From Microbacteriaceae bacterium (GTDB lineage Bacteria > Actinomycetota > Actinomycetes > Actinomycetales > Microbacteriaceae): a stretch of DNA of 64,000 nucleotides. Positions 33,854 through 46,464 of the stretch are shown here, piece after piece. Under the pieces are notes generated by a model, which was not told the origin of the DNA, searched no databases, and saw only the letters and a program-made list of their open reading frames with translations. The stretch spans positions 37,348 through 101,347 of the forward strand of contig JAODAR010000009.1 of assembly GCA_025463545.1 (NCBI GenBank), written 5' to 3'. Both the position numbers and the translations under genes were made by a program. Position 1 is the first letter of the stretch; each line of letters opens with the position of its first letter.

Positions 33854-35782
33854 TTAGGGCCGCTCCTCCAGCGGGAGCCAGACGCGCATGCGCGACGGTC
33901 CCCGCTCGGCCCAGCGGTAGTACGGGATGAGCCGAAGCTCGGTCGAGGTATCCTCGTGGGCACCGGTGGCTTCGACGGATTCGGTATAGGGCCACCCGTG
34001 ATCGGGTGTCTTGTCCAGACCGACCGGAAGGGCGATTGTGTCGCCCTCGGCACGTCGGGGGGCCGCGTCTCGTGCGACGCGCACCCGCTCAAGCTGCATC
34101 TCGTCGTCGGCGAGGGTCTCAGCGCAATAGACCAGTGGGCCGGCTTCGATCGCGATAGACCCGCGAGTCGCGTCGATACGCGCGTCGGGCATGGTCACCC
34201 TCGGCTCCATGGGGAGCGTCAGGACCACGCTGGAACCCGCACCGAGCCCACCGCGAGCAACGGCATACCCGTCACGGATCGACGTCACCGCCCCATCGGC
34301 TACGAGTGTCACGTCGCCACCCGCCCACGACGGGGTGCGCAGAGACAGCGTCCAGTCGCGCCGCGGTGCCTCGTCGACGACGACCTCCACCTTGCCATCG
34401 AAGGGGTATCCCGTCCTCACGGTGAGTGCCAGCGTCTCCCCGTCCGGGAGGGTCGTCCGGATGCGGGCCGGTGCGAACTGGTGCAACTGAAGGCCGAACT
34501 CGTCGACAGTAGCGATGTAGCCGGAGAGACTTGCGATCGTGCGTGCGATATTGGTGGGGCAGCACGACACTGCGAACCACGGTGCCCGTTGGCTCGACGC
34601 CGCGCGTTCGCTGGGCTCGTTCGAGTCCACGTCCACGCCGAGCACCGTGCGCTCCAGGGGATTCACGTAGAAGAACGCGTCGCCCTCGGCGTTGGGGCCG
34701 GTCGCGATGACGTTGTACAAGGTGCGCTCGATCAGATCGCCATACTTGGCGTTTCCTTCACTCAACAGCAGCCGCCAGCTGAGCATGACCGAGCCGACAC
34801 CGGCGCAGGTTTCCGAGTAGGCCCGGTCGGAGGGCAGCTCGAAATCGTCGCCAAACGACTCACCTTCGTGACGCGACCCCATCCCACCGGTGAGGTACGT
34901 GCGGCGTGCGACCGTGACGTCCCACTGGTGGCGGACGGCGTCCAGCAACTGCTCGTCGCCCGACTCGATCGCTACGTCGACGGCGCCGGCTGCGAAATAC
35001 AGCGCACGAACAGCATGGCCCCGAAGCACCTCCGACTCACGAACCGGGACGTCGTCCGAGAAGTAGGCTGCACCGATCTCGCCGGCATCGAGGCTGCCGT
35101 GACCGCGTCGCTCCACGAAAAGGCGTGCTTGCTCGAGGTACTTGGACTCGCCGGTGGCCCGGGCGAGTTCAGCCAGGGCCGGCTCGACGACGGGGTGCCC
35201 GCATACGGCCTGACGGCCGTTAGGCCCGAACTCCTCGCAGATGTGATCGGCCACTCGAATCGCAGCGTCGACGAGCGCATCACGGCCGGCTGTACGGACT
35301 CGGGCGACCGCAGCCTGGATGAGGTGCCCGGCGCAGTACAGCTCGTGACCCCACTCCAGGTCTGAATACCGGGCGGCCTGGCCGGAAGATCCGAATCGGG
35401 TGCCGAGATAACCGTCCGGCTGCTGCGCTGCGACGACGCGCGCCGACAGCGACTGGTATTGGTCGTCGAGTGCACCGTCAGGCCGTCGGTCCAGCTCCCA
35501 GGCCATGGCCTCCAGGAGCTTATAGATCTCGGAGTCTGCGAACTCGCGGCCCGCCCGTTCGGGTCCCTGGCCTGCGGCCGTGTGGTCGAAGTTGGCGATC
35601 CAGCCCAGCCGTTCCATCCACGTCAAACAGTGCTCGATTGTAGTCACCGCGTTTGCCTGCTGCCGGTCGCCCCAGAAGCCGCCAGTGATCTCGACATCGG
35701 ATGCGCTCAAGGCAGTCAGCCTCCCCCGGGATGGAACGACGGCCGATGCAGTGTCGCGCTGGCGGACTCGATCGATTGTCAC
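33854..35782 (-). CDS. GH127 beta-L-arabinofuranosidase-like enzyme
   Basis: 642 residues without signal peptide. It starts with the family blocks VEITGGFWGDRQQ and FADSEIYKLLEAMAWEL and contains the zinc-thiolate active site: Glu324 and Cys326 in SETCAGVGS, then Cys407-Cys408 in WFAVSCCPTNIARTIASL, spaced as in characterised GH127 enzymes where the first of the CC pair is the nucleophile. It should release L-arabinose from arabinofuranosides inside the cell. First gene of the operon, divergent from the LacI regulator. Confidence 0.88.
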   Translation of the reverse strand: MTIDRVRQRDTASAVVPSRGRLTALSASDVEITGGFWGDRQQANAVTTIEHCLTWMERLGWIANFDHTAAGQGPERAGREFADSEIYKLLEAMAWELDRRPDGALDDQYQSLSARVVAAQQPDGYLGTRFGSSGQAARYSDLEWGHELYCAGHLIQAAVARVRTAGRDALVDAAIRVADHICEEFGPNGRQAVCGHPVVEPALAELARATGESKYLEQARLFVERRGHGSLDAGEIGAAYFSDDVPVRESEVLRGHAVRALYFAAGAVDVAIESGDEQLLDAVRHQWDVTVARRTYLTGGMGSRHEGESFGDDFELPSDRAYSETCAGVGSVMLSWRLLLSEGNAKYGDLIERTLYNVIATGPNAEGDAFFYVNPLERTVLGVDVDSNEPSERAASSQRAPWFAVSCCPTNIARTIASLSGYIATVDEFGLQLHQFAPARIRTTLPDGETLALTVRTGYPFDGKVEVVVDEAPRRDWTLSLRTPSWAGGDVTLVADGAVTSIRDGYAVARGGLGAGSSVVLTLPMEPRVTMPDARIDATRGSIAIEAGPLVYCAETLADDEMQLERVRVARDAAPRRAEGDTIALPVGLDKTPDHGWPYTESVEATGAHEDTSTELRLIPYYRWAERGPSRMRVWLPLEERP

Positions 35783-35844
35783 TGTGTATTCACTCGCCTG
35801 TCTCGGAGACCCGCACGCACCCTAGGTCTACATTGATCTCAAAC

Positions 35845-35918
35845 GGTTTCGCATGGACATTGATAGACGAACACCGTCTCACGGCCGCGTCGTTCACCAT
35901 TTTGCGAAACCATTACGA
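35845..35918. promoter_or_regulatory. Probable LacI-type operators between GH127 and lacI genes
   Basis: GGTTTCGCA (35845-35853) and its exact reverse complement TGCGAAACC (35903-35911) lie 49 bp apart. The second is inside an approximate palindrome TTTTGCG...CGAAAA. Two operators in the divergent intergenic region would allow the LacI protein to repress both directions. Confidence 0.45.
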
Positions 35919-35978
35919 AAAGGATTTCCCCCACGATAGGCTTAGGTCACACCGACGTCAAGTAGGAGGCTGAGCAAA

Positions 35979-37004
35979 GTGACAACCGAAGCATCCGCGA
36001 CCCGCGCTCGTACGGCGACACTTGCCGACGTGGCCCGGGAAGCTGGCGTTTCGGTGGCGACCGCGTCCAAGGCGCTAAATGGCCGCGCCCGCGTCGCCGT
36101 TGACACCCGCGATCGCGTTATCGCTGTCGCCGATCGTCTCTCCTTCTCCCCCAACCAGATGGCGCGCAGCCTGCTAGCCGGCCGCACCGGCACCGTCGGC
36201 CTGATCACTGGGGACCTCGAGGGCCGCTTTTCCATCCCAATCATGATGGGCGCCGAAGACGCCTTCGGGTCAGGCAAGACCGCCGTCTTCCTCTGCGATG
36301 CGCGCGGCGATTCCATCCGCGAGCAGTATCACCTGCAGGCTCTGCTCTCTCGGCGCGTGGATGGTCTCATCATCGTCGGCTCGCGCACCGACCCCCGGCC
36401 GTCGCTCGGCTCGCTGTCGGTTCCGGTCGTATACGTTTATGCGCCATCGGACGATCCCGCAGACACATCGCTTGTCACCGATGACGTTGCCGCTGGCCGC
36501 CTCGCCGTCGAGCACCTGGTTTCCTCCGGTCGCAGCCGTATCGCGCTCGTCGACGGCGAGGAGGATTATCAAGCCGCCCGCGATCGCGCCCTCGGGGTGG
36601 AGCAAGGACTTGCTGCCAATGGCCTCAAGCTCGTCGGCAAGCCGCGTTTCGGTCCCTGGGACGAAGCGTGGGGCCGCGGTGCGACCCGCGAACTTTTCGA
36701 TCAGGATCCTTCGATCGACGCCGTGATCGGAGGCAGTGATCTGGTCGCTCGTGGTGCCATCGAAGCTCTACACTCCCTCGGCAAAGACGTTCCGGGCGAG
36801 GTTGCCGTACTCGGCTTCGATAACTGGGGCGTCGTAACCAACAACTCCCGCCCTCGACTCACCAGCGTCGATATGGGGCTGGAAGAGCTGGGACGCCTCG
36901 CCGCGCACGCGCTACTCGATGGCAACCCGGACGAACTCCCGGGCGGCGTACGATCGGTTCCGCCCCGGTTGGTGACCCGCGACTCCACCGTCGGGATGGA
37001 CTGA
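35979..37004 (+). CDS. LacI-family transcriptional regulator
   Basis: 341 residues. N-terminal HTH TLADVAREAGVSVATASKALNG with the hinge FSPNQMARSLLAGRTGTVGLI, followed by a periplasmic-binding-protein-like sensor domain (LVTDDVAAGRLAVEHLVSSGRSRIALVDG; VIGGSDLVARGAIEALHSLG; FDNWGVVTNNSRPRLTSVD). Start is GTG with TAGGAGG 9 nt upstream. It is divergent from the GH127 operon and almost certainly its sugar-responsive repressor. Confidence 0.92.
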   Translation: MTTEASATRARTATLADVAREAGVSVATASKALNGRARVAVDTRDRVIAVADRLSFSPNQMARSLLAGRTGTVGLITGDLEGRFSIPIMMGAEDAFGSGKTAVFLCDARGDSIREQYHLQALLSRRVDGLIIVGSRTDPRPSLGSLSVPVVYVYAPSDDPADTSLVTDDVAAGRLAVEHLVSSGRSRIALVDGEEDYQAARDRALGVEQGLAANGLKLVGKPRFGPWDEAWGRGATRELFDQDPSIDAVIGGSDLVARGAIEALHSLGKDVPGEVAVLGFDNWGVVTNNSRPRLTSVDMGLEELGRLAAHALLDGNPDELPGGVRSVPPRLVTRDSTVGMD

Positions 37005-37969
37005 GATCCCCCGACCCGTAACCGACCGCTCGGCCGCGTCGAGGATGTCCTGTCCGGTCGGATTTCGGCGTTTGTGGAACCCAAAATGGCACTTCTGAAC
37101 GTGACCAGTGTTTGCGGGCTGACAGGAGACGCTGGTTTCCGCGGAATCTCAAAGGTTCATGCTGCGGTATCAGGACTCAAACCAAGAACAACTGATGCGA
37201 ACCGGGCTGCCTCTCTCGGAGGCCCGCCTTCTCCAGGTCCCGCATATTGACGCGGAAGTTGGTGCGTTGATCGCACCCATTACGGCGTGCTCACGGACTG
37301 TTTCTGGCACGTTCCGAGACTTTATGGCACCCAAAGTGGCACCCTCACGTCTGGCCGTCTCCCCGCGCGTTCCCGCGCGAGTTGACTATGCCCACTTCTA
37401 ACTCGAAGCCCTACGGATTGCGGCTGGCCCGCTTCGGCGGACGGCTCTGCGCTTCACCGTCGTGGGCTCTCGATCTGACCGCAATTTCTTGCGAGATGAA
37501 TGCCCGCGGTCTCCTCAACGAGGACGGAATTTTGCCGGACAGGCGCGCATCGGCTCTATCCTTCGAGCACCCACGGTGCGGGTTCTCCTTCTCGTCATAT
37601 CAGTCCATCCCGGCAATGCGGGCACGGAATACGCTGACCGGTGCTTAGCTTGGCCGCAACCGGCACATCACGCGCATTCGCCCGAGTTGGTGCAGTCGAA
37701 GCGTAACCGCATGGGTTGATGCTGCGCTCACAAGTCAGCATCTCCGCAACCAGCTCGCGGTCACTTTCTCGCGAGTCTCGTCGACCCCTTGCGGGAGTCA
37801 GGGCGGAAGCGGATACTCATTGCCAGGGAGGCACTGGCCGGTATGGTCCGCCATTGCACGTGTGGGCACACTCCGTAACAACTGTAGCGACCCTGCGTAC
37901 CAACACGGAGCCCTTCCGACCAGCGCGTTCCGAACAACCATAAACGCCCAAACAACCGAAAGGACCGTC
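37005..37969. other. Nearly 1 kb without a recognisable gene
   Basis: No frame here reads like a protein. Short repeated motifs of the type ATGGCAC/GTGGCACCC occur around 37085 and 37325-37345. The segment may be decayed element DNA between the lacI gene and the right-hand integration repeat. Confidence 0.4.
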
Positions 37970-38419
37970 ATGCGCACACGAACTCTGGCAGCAATGGCTT
38001 CTTCACTTGGCGTGGTGGTGGCGCTGACGGTCCCGGCGGCGGCGAGTGCCGACTCGTGGACGGACTTCGCGCCCTTCTCGTTCACCCGCCTGACCGGTGC
38101 CGCGGAAGTGCCAGGTCCCGCCGACCCGGATGGCCGCGCTTTCGCGTTCGTCCGGTGGAACACCGACAATGGGGTGATCTGTTACAACCTCTTCGCCCAG
38201 CGGATCGCACCGGCGACTGCGGCGCACATCCACGTCGGCGATGAGAATACGGCCGGTCCTGTCGTGCAGGCGCTGGAGGCCCCAGCCGACGGCTATTCCT
38301 CTGGCTGCGTGCACAACGACGCGCTCGCCGCAGCACTCGACGCGAACCCGGGCAACTACTACGTCAACATCCACAACGCCGACTACCCCGCAGGGGCGAT
38401 ACGCGGACAGCTCGACTGA
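37970..38419 (+). CDS. Secreted CHRD-domain protein
   Basis: 149 residues. A signal peptide (about 1-27, ending VPAAASA) precedes a CHRD domain: FTRLTGAAEVPGPADPDGRA, APATAAHIHVGDENTAGPVV, and the end NIHNADYPAGAIRGQL, the classic CHRD signature. GAAAGGA precedes the ATG. These small extracellular domains are of unknown function in bacteria. It ends 20 bp from the integration repeat. Confidence 0.88.
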   Translation: MRTRTLAAMASSLGVVVALTVPAAASADSWTDFAPFSFTRLTGAAEVPGPADPDGRAFAFVRWNTDNGVICYNLFAQRIAPATAAHIHVGDENTAGPVVQALEAPADGYSSGCVHNDALAAALDANPGNYYVNIHNADYPAGAIRGQLD

Positions 38420-38438
38420 CGTCTACCGGCCCCGCACC

Positions 38439-38504
38439 GGAGAGCTCCTGGATCGTCAACAGGTGCTCCAGGCGAGCGTCGGCGGAAGCGGGATTGTTGT
38501 TCAT
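38439..38504 (-). pseudogene. Second excisionase-like gene remnant (start retained)
   Basis: From ATG 38504 the minus frame reads NNNPASADARLEHLLTIQEL then leaves the homologous sequence at 38439 and runs antisense into the CHRD gene. It matches the copy at 28199 for 20 of about 22 residues. Only the N-terminal arm and start of the HTH survive. Confidence 0.6.
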
Positions 38505-38671
38505 ACCCGGCAGGTGCGCCGCCGCACCCCGGGCGCTCCGAACTTCTCCAGGCCAGACCCGAAGCGCCCGGCAGGACGGAGCTTCTGGAGGGGTTTCTGA
38601 CAGATAAATGACAGATGAGGAGTCTGAGCGACCATGGTGGCTCCTGTACTTCCGCGGAAATACAGGAGAGT

Positions 38672-38747
<76 letters not shown>

Positions 38748-38905
38748 ATACTTTCGGTTCGGGAGCAACCCGAACCGACGACCAAGACTAACACCCGGAT
38801 TGCATGGGATGCCAATCAAGCGCACCGCCCGGGCGAGTCTCCGCCCGCATGACGGATGCGAACCTCGGATGGGACCCGTGCCGTGCATCGGCGTCCACCG
38901 TCCTC

Positions 38906-38968
38906 CGCGCTGCCGATAGTCGCACGCGCGGCTGGCAGGCCCAAGCGCGTGCGACTATCGGCAGCGCG
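38906..38968. repeat. Perfect 24-bp intergenic hairpin
   Basis: Arms 38906-38929 and 38945-38968 are exact reverse complements (core GCCGATAGTCGCAC), loop 15 nt. There is no T-run. It may be a palindromic repeat element of this genome. A 16-bp tandem duplication (GGGCACAGAGGGGGCT, 38991-39022) follows it. Confidence 0.7.
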
Positions 38969-39126
38969 ACAGTCAGGAGCACAGGGCGCTGGGCACAGAG
39001 GGGGCTGGGCACAGAGGGGGCTGGGACGACTGCCAACGGATGCCGCGCGGGGTGACCGGGGCAATGCACGTGACAGAAGCACCGGCACCGCGCGGCAGCG
39101 CCGCGGGGAATTACTATCCTTGGGAT

Positions 39127-39927
39127 GTGACCGAACCGGCAGAACACCCCATCGACACTGATCTCGCGCTGGCCTTCGCCCTGGCGAACGCGGCGGACAC
39201 CATTTCCCGCGACCGCTTCCGGGCCGTCGACCTGGAGGTGTCGACGAAGCCTGACCGCAGCTACGTCACCGACGCAGACAAGGCCGTCGAGCTGGCCATC
39301 CGTGATCTCGTCGAGAAGCACCGGCCTCACGACGCGTTCTACGGCGAAGAATTCGGCACGGCCGGCGAGGCGAGCCGCCAGTGGATCATCGACCCGATTG
39401 ATGGCACGGCCAATTTCCTCCGCGGAGTCCCTGTGTGGGCAACGCTCATTTCGCTCGCCGTGGACGGGCTTCCAGTGCTGGGCGTTGTCAGCGCCCCTGC
39501 GCTCGGCAAGCGCTGGTGGGCTGAGGTAGGCGGCGGTGCCTGGTTGCAGGAAGTCGGCGCCGAGCCGCGTCGCATCCGTGTATCCGGGGTCAGCGATCTG
39601 GCGGATGCCTCGCTCAGCTTCCAGAGCATCGCCCAATGGGACGACGCCGGCTACCTCGACCAGCTCATCGACCTGAGCCGCCGGGTGTGGCGGGACCGCG
39701 CGTACGGTGACATGTGGGCGTACATGCTCCTGGCCGAAGGCCTCATCGACGTCGCCGGCGAATTCGACCTCAAGCCCTACGACATGGCCGCGCTCATCCC
39801 GATCATCGAGGAAGCCGGCGGCCGGTTCACCTCCGTCGATGGTCTCACCGGCCCCTGGCACGGCAGCGCCCTCGCCACCAACGGGCTGCTGCACGAGGAG
39901 ACCCTCGCTGCCCTGCAGCAGGACTGA
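39127..39927 (+). CDS. hisN: Histidinol-phosphatase / inositol-monophosphatase family
   Basis: 266 residues with the IMPase metal motifs: the Glu of FYGEEFG, WIIDPIDGTANFLRG (D-x-I-D-G-T) and the C-terminal WAYMLLAEGLIDVAGEFDLKPYDMAALIPIIEEAG (W-D-like variant P-Y-D). This is the branch used in actinobacteria for histidinol phosphate removal in histidine synthesis; inositol phosphatase is the alternative. Start is GTG 39127, because TACTAT is 9 nt upstream (nearly leaderless) and the length matches the family; longer readings add an unlikely tail. Confidence 0.83.
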   Translation: MTEPAEHPIDTDLALAFALANAADTISRDRFRAVDLEVSTKPDRSYVTDADKAVELAIRDLVEKHRPHDAFYGEEFGTAGEASRQWIIDPIDGTANFLRGVPVWATLISLAVDGLPVLGVVSAPALGKRWWAEVGGGAWLQEVGAEPRRIRVSGVSDLADASLSFQSIAQWDDAGYLDQLIDLSRRVWRDRAYGDMWAYMLLAEGLIDVAGEFDLKPYDMAALIPIIEEAGGRFTSVDGLTGPWHGSALATNGLLHEETLAALQQD

Positions 39928-39932
39928 ACCGG

Positions 39933-40466
39933 ATGCCCGCCGGAGATTCCACGCAGCCACTCACCCTGCGGTGGCGCACCGAACGGCGGTCCGCGCGAAT
40001 GCGCGCGGCGGTGACCTTGGCCTGCGCGCTAGCCTCCGTCCTTCTCAGCGGGTGCGCGGCCGCCGCCCTGCCGGGCGCGGCATACCCGACAGAACAGCCG
40101 GCAGCATCCGCTGTGCCCGCCTCGCAGGTCGCGGTGGGCGAGTGTGTGAACGCGTCAGCCGACACGCTGCTGCGCGACCTCACGCTGGTCGATTGTGCCA
40201 GCGAACACGACTGGGAGGTGTACTCCGTCACTCGTATTCCTGGAGAGGAATATCCGGGTGACGACGCAGCCGCAGCCGCAGCGGAGGCCGGTTGTGCGTC
40301 AGCGTTCGAGCCGTTCGCCGGTATCCCCTACGAGCGTTCCGCGCTGGACTACGCCGCAGTCACCCCCGACAGTGCGGCCTGGGACGACGGCGATCAGTCC
40401 GCTGTGTGCCTGGTCGGCGACTCCAGCGGGCGAGTCGGCGGCAGCTTGGCCGGCGCCGGTCGCTGA
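39933..40466 (+). CDS. Septum-formation-family lipoprotein
   Basis: 177 residues with a lipobox LSGC (Cys41) after a long basic N-region; an internal ATG at 39999 would give a more usual signal peptide. The mature part has the septum-formation domain hallmarks: VGECVN, LVDCASEHDWEVY, and CASAFEPFAGIPYERSALDY, with two Cys pairs. Five bases separate it from hisN. Function of the domain is not well defined. Confidence 0.8.
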   Translation: MPAGDSTQPLTLRWRTERRSARMRAAVTLACALASVLLSGCAAAALPGAAYPTEQPAASAVPASQVAVGECVNASADTLLRDLTLVDCASEHDWEVYSVTRIPGEEYPGDDAAAAAAEAGCASAFEPFAGIPYERSALDYAAVTPDSAAWDDGDQSAVCLVGDSSGRVGGSLAGAGR

Positions 40467-40494
40467 TACGGCGGATGAACCGCCGCAACCTGGT

Positions 40495-41961
40495 CTACGG
40501 AAGCGTGCGGGTGGCCCGGCGGTAGCCGATCAAGTCGATGACGGCAAAAATAGCGGAGACGATCACCAGCGCGATCCCAACGGACATGCCGCCGAAGAGC
40601 CCCTCACGGAAGACCCGCACCTGGTCGCTTTGGCCGTTTCCGGCGTAGAGCGCGGCATAGAACGTGGAGATGACGGCGGCGACGCCGATCGCCGTCCCCA
40701 CACGCTGGCCGACCTGCGCCATGGAACCGGCCACGCCGCCCTGGGTGACCGGAACCTCGGTGAGGGTGAGCGTCTGGTTGGGTGAGATGACGAAACCGCC
40801 TCCCAGCCCGGCCACCGCCATGGCGGCCGCGATGAGCCAGGGAGCCGAGTCCACGGACGCGTTGAGGCCGGCGACGAGAACCAGGACGAATCCAACGAGC
40901 ACGGTGACCAAGCCACCGAGGACAAGCTCGCGCCCCCAGCGGCCGACCAAACGTCCGCCGATCCAGGAGGCGACAGCGGAGGCCAGCGCGAACGGAATAC
41001 TCACCATCCCCGCGAACACCGGGGCGAGCCCGAGGCCCTCCTGCAGAAAGAGCGTCACCAGAAGGAAGTAGGGCGGCACCGCTGCGAAATAGGCGGTCGC
41101 GATGAGGATCCCGTTTCGGTACGACGACGTGCGGAACAGCGAGAAGTGAACCACCGGCGACTTACCGCGACGCTGGTATCGACGCTCCCACCAGAAGAAC
41201 GCCGCACCGGCCGCGGCGAAGAGAAGCAGCCAGAACCAGCGATTCGGGTCATCCGTCGGCGCGCCCGTCGTCAGGACAAACGGAAGCATGAGCGCCAACG
41301 TCGCCACGGCCAGGAACACGATCCCGACCAGGTCGAGCTCCACGCGCCCTCCCTCGTGGGCTTGGCTTCGGGGAAGCAATCGCACGGCGTAGACCAGCGC
41401 GATGACGCCCAGCGGCACGTTCATCCAGAACAGCAGCCGCCACCCGTTCTCCGGGCCCCCGACGGCGATGAGCAGGCCGCCCAGGGTCGGCCCGAACGCC
41501 GTCGCGATTCCGATGACGGCACCGAACAGCCCGAATGCACGGCCGCGTGCGGGTCCCTGGAACAATTGCTGGATGAGGCCGAGCACCTGCGGCATCTGGA
41601 TGCCGGCTGCGACACCCTGCAGTATCCTCGCGATGACCAGCGTCTGGATGTTCGGGGCGATGGCGCAGAGCACACTCGCGATGGTGAACGAACTCAGCCC
41701 GATGATGAACATGAGGCGACACGAATGGATATCGCCCAGCCGTCCCGCCGGCACCAGGGCCAGCCCGAATGCGAGCGCGTAGCCGGCGACGATCAGCTGG
41801 AGTTCGCTGGCTCCACCGCCGAGGGACGCCTCGATGGAGGGAAGCCCGACGTTGATCTTCGAGAGGTCGAGGATGGTCAGCGACGCTACGCCGACCGCCA
41901 CCCAGAACGCTTCCCATTTCAACCGCTCGGGATGGGCGGATGGTCTTCGACGGTCTCTCAT
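40495..41961 (-). CDS. MFS drug:proton antiporter, DHA2 (14-helix) type
   Basis: 488 residues, about 14 membrane helices. Motifs: LDLSKINVGLPSIEASLG (helix 1, with the family's N-V-x-L-P), VPAGRLGDIHSCR (motif A variant lacking the usual G-R-R), and ARGRAFGLFGAVIGIATAFGPTLGGLL (motif C). It exports small hydrophobic compounds; substrate unknown. Monocistronic, converging on the septum-formation gene. Confidence 0.9.
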   Translation of the reverse strand: MRDRRRPSAHPERLKWEAFWVAVGVASLTILDLSKINVGLPSIEASLGGGASELQLIVAGYALAFGLALVPAGRLGDIHSCRLMFIIGLSSFTIASVLCAIAPNIQTLVIARILQGVAAGIQMPQVLGLIQQLFQGPARGRAFGLFGAVIGIATAFGPTLGGLLIAVGGPENGWRLLFWMNVPLGVIALVYAVRLLPRSQAHEGGRVELDLVGIVFLAVATLALMLPFVLTTGAPTDDPNRWFWLLLFAAAGAAFFWWERRYQRRGKSPVVHFSLFRTSSYRNGILIATAYFAAVPPYFLLVTLFLQEGLGLAPVFAGMVSIPFALASAVASWIGGRLVGRWGRELVLGGLVTVLVGFVLVLVAGLNASVDSAPWLIAAAMAVAGLGGGFVISPNQTLTLTEVPVTQGGVAGSMAQVGQRVGTAIGVAAVISTFYAALYAGNGQSDQVRVFREGLFGGMSVGIALVIVSAIFAVIDLIGYRRATRTLP

Positions 41962-42061
41962 AGGTACCCAATTCTATAGTTCGGCTATCCACTCTCCAGA
42001 ACCCGGCCATTTCATCTCACCACCGAAGGGCGACACCCGCTTTTCGCGTAGTCTCGCTCAC

Positions 42062-43096
42062 ATGAAACGAATCGGGTTTCTTTCTTTCGGTCACTGGCAG
42101 CCGGTCCAGGGCAGCGCGACGCGCACTGCCCGGGATGCGCTGGTGCAAAGTATCGAGTTGGCGGTCGCGGCCGAGGAAATCGGAATCGACGGCGCGTATG
42201 TGCGCGTGCACCATTTCGCGCGCCAGCTGGCGTCGCCGTTCCCTCTTCTTGCGGCGATGGCCGCGCGCACCAGCCGCATCGAGATCGGTACCGGCGTCAT
42301 CGACATGCGATACGAAAATCCGCTCTACGCCGCGGAGGAAGCCGCCGCGACCGACCTGATCAGCGACGGGCGCCTGCAACTCGGCGTCAGCCGGGGGTCA
42401 CCCGAGACCGCGCTGCGCGGTTACGAAACGTTCGGGCACGTTCCCTCCGACGGCATGACGGATGCGGACATGGCCAGGGCGCATACGGAACTGTTCCTTG
42501 CCGCCGTCGATGGGGCCGGGATCGCGCAAGCCAATCCCCAGATGACCGGGACCTCGGGGGCGCTCATGATCCAGCCGCAGTCCCCCGGCCTGCGCGACCG
42601 CATCTGGTGGGGGTCCGGCACCCGGCAGACCGCCATCTGGACGGCCGAACAGGGAATGAACCTGATGAGTTCGACCCTGTTGAGCGAAGACACCGGGGTG
42701 CCGTTCCACGAACTTCAGGCCGAGCAGATCCGCCTCTACCGGAACGCGTGGGCCGAGGCCGGGTGGGAGCGTGAGCCGCGGGTGTCCGTCAGCCGCAGCG
42801 TGCTGCCGATCGTGACCGACATGGACCGCGCCTATTTCGGGGGCATGGCCGACGGCGAGCGTAACGACCAGATCGGCTATCTCGACGGGGGCATCGCCCG
42901 CTTCGGCAAGAGTTATGTCGGCGAACCGGATGCGATCGCCTCCGAGTTAGCAGCGGATGCCGCGGTGCAGGCCGCCGACACCCTGTTGCTCACGGTGCCC
43001 AACCAGCTCGGCGTCGACTACAACGCCCATCTGCTCGAGACTATCGCCCAGCACATCGCGCCGGCGATCGGCTGGAGCGCGGCCGGGGCTGCGTGA
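42062..43096 (+). CDS. LLM-class flavin-dependent oxidoreductase
   Basis: 344 residues, luciferase-like TIM barrel. MKRIGFLSFGHWQ, GAYVRVHHFARQLASPFPLL, and RLQLGVSRGSPETALRGYETFG are FMN-type LLM features; IWWGSGTRQTAIWTAEQGMN is the conserved middle block. Distinct from the F420-dependent gene at 7980. Substrate unknown. The ATG at 42062 is the family start. Confidence 0.87.
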   Translation: MKRIGFLSFGHWQPVQGSATRTARDALVQSIELAVAAEEIGIDGAYVRVHHFARQLASPFPLLAAMAARTSRIEIGTGVIDMRYENPLYAAEEAAATDLISDGRLQLGVSRGSPETALRGYETFGHVPSDGMTDADMARAHTELFLAAVDGAGIAQANPQMTGTSGALMIQPQSPGLRDRIWWGSGTRQTAIWTAEQGMNLMSSTLLSEDTGVPFHELQAEQIRLYRNAWAEAGWEREPRVSVSRSVLPIVTDMDRAYFGGMADGERNDQIGYLDGGIARFGKSYVGEPDAIASELAADAAVQAADTLLLTVPNQLGVDYNAHLLETIAQHIAPAIGWSAAGAA

Positions 43097-43113
43097 GCCC
43101 CGGCCGCCCCGCC

Positions 43114-45723
<2,610 letters not shown>

Positions 45724-45740
45724 GTGTCCTCCTGATGAAA

Positions 45741-45761
45741 CTTGAGTGCCATTGACTCAAG
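45741..45761. promoter_or_regulatory. HAIR element (HspR operator)
   Basis: CTTGAGT, 7 bp, ACTCAAG: an exact match to the HspR-associated inverted repeat consensus, 17 bp upstream of the Clp gene start. It implies repression by HspR at normal temperature and induction on heat shock. Confidence 0.92.
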
Positions 45762-46003
45762 TTAACGTGGAGGGGCGGAATTCATTCCCGCATCCAGACC
45801 GGCGAGCAGCTTTCTTCGTAAAGGTTCGTTTCCTCTTCAGCTTGTCCATTCCTCTGCCTGACCACGTCCTCAGCGTGACCACGGAAATTCAGGAAGAATG
45901 TCGCGAACGGATCACATTGCAGGCGGGAATGACCGGATTCTTCCGGACGGGCAACGCCAGGGTCGGTGCTCCTTCCTGAATCTCCATGGTGCGGCGCGCG
46001 GTT

Positions 46004-46267
46004 TCAGTTGGACGGGACAGCAGAGCCGGTCCTGGAAGTCCTCCAGGTTGCGGTATCCGGCCCCAGAATCGTCGCCGTCAATGTGGATCCAGCCGCTTTA
46101 TCCGGGTCAAGGTCAGGGTCGTCGACGCCGAGGACGTCTCCTCCGCCAAGCATGTACACGTCGCTGGTCAGAGGGTCGTAGAGACCGCCCTCCCAATTCG
46201 TCAATGCCATGGACAGCTCGTCGAGATTGATCTCGGACAGGGAACGGCGTAGCTGGCGGCCGAACAT
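46004..46267 (-). pseudogene. Possible UPF0158-like gene remnant
   Basis: The minus frame reads INLDELSMALTNWEGGLYDP then LTSDVYMLGG, reminiscent of the N-terminus of UPF0158-type proteins (LDEL-x-x-AL, then Y-L-D-P-x-T-G-E-V). The rest of the family's length is missing and no ribosome site precedes the ATG at 46267. The remainder of 45762-46464 holds nothing I can name. Confidence 0.35.
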
Positions 46268-46464
46268 GCGGCCATTCTGTATGACATTCCCACTGCGCCG
46301 CTGCACATGGTGACCGCGCACGCCGAACGTGACGGTCGGTTTGGGACACCGCCCAAGCCACGGCTTCTGGAGCACAAGCTTGAGCCAGCAGGCATTCGCT
46401 GTCGTTGGGATCCGGAAACAACCTGTCGTCGGGATCCGAAGACAACAACGTGTGACAGGACCGA

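Noticed and set aside
33812..35365. 517-codon plus-strand open frame
   Set aside because: Antisense to the GH127 gene, whose catalytic motifs are intact; the long frame is a by-product of high GC.
37013..37400. Possible tRNA or integrase fragment downstream of lacI
   Set aside because: A GGACTCAAAC string resembles a T-arm but no cloverleaf could be drawn, and no integrase motif is readable.
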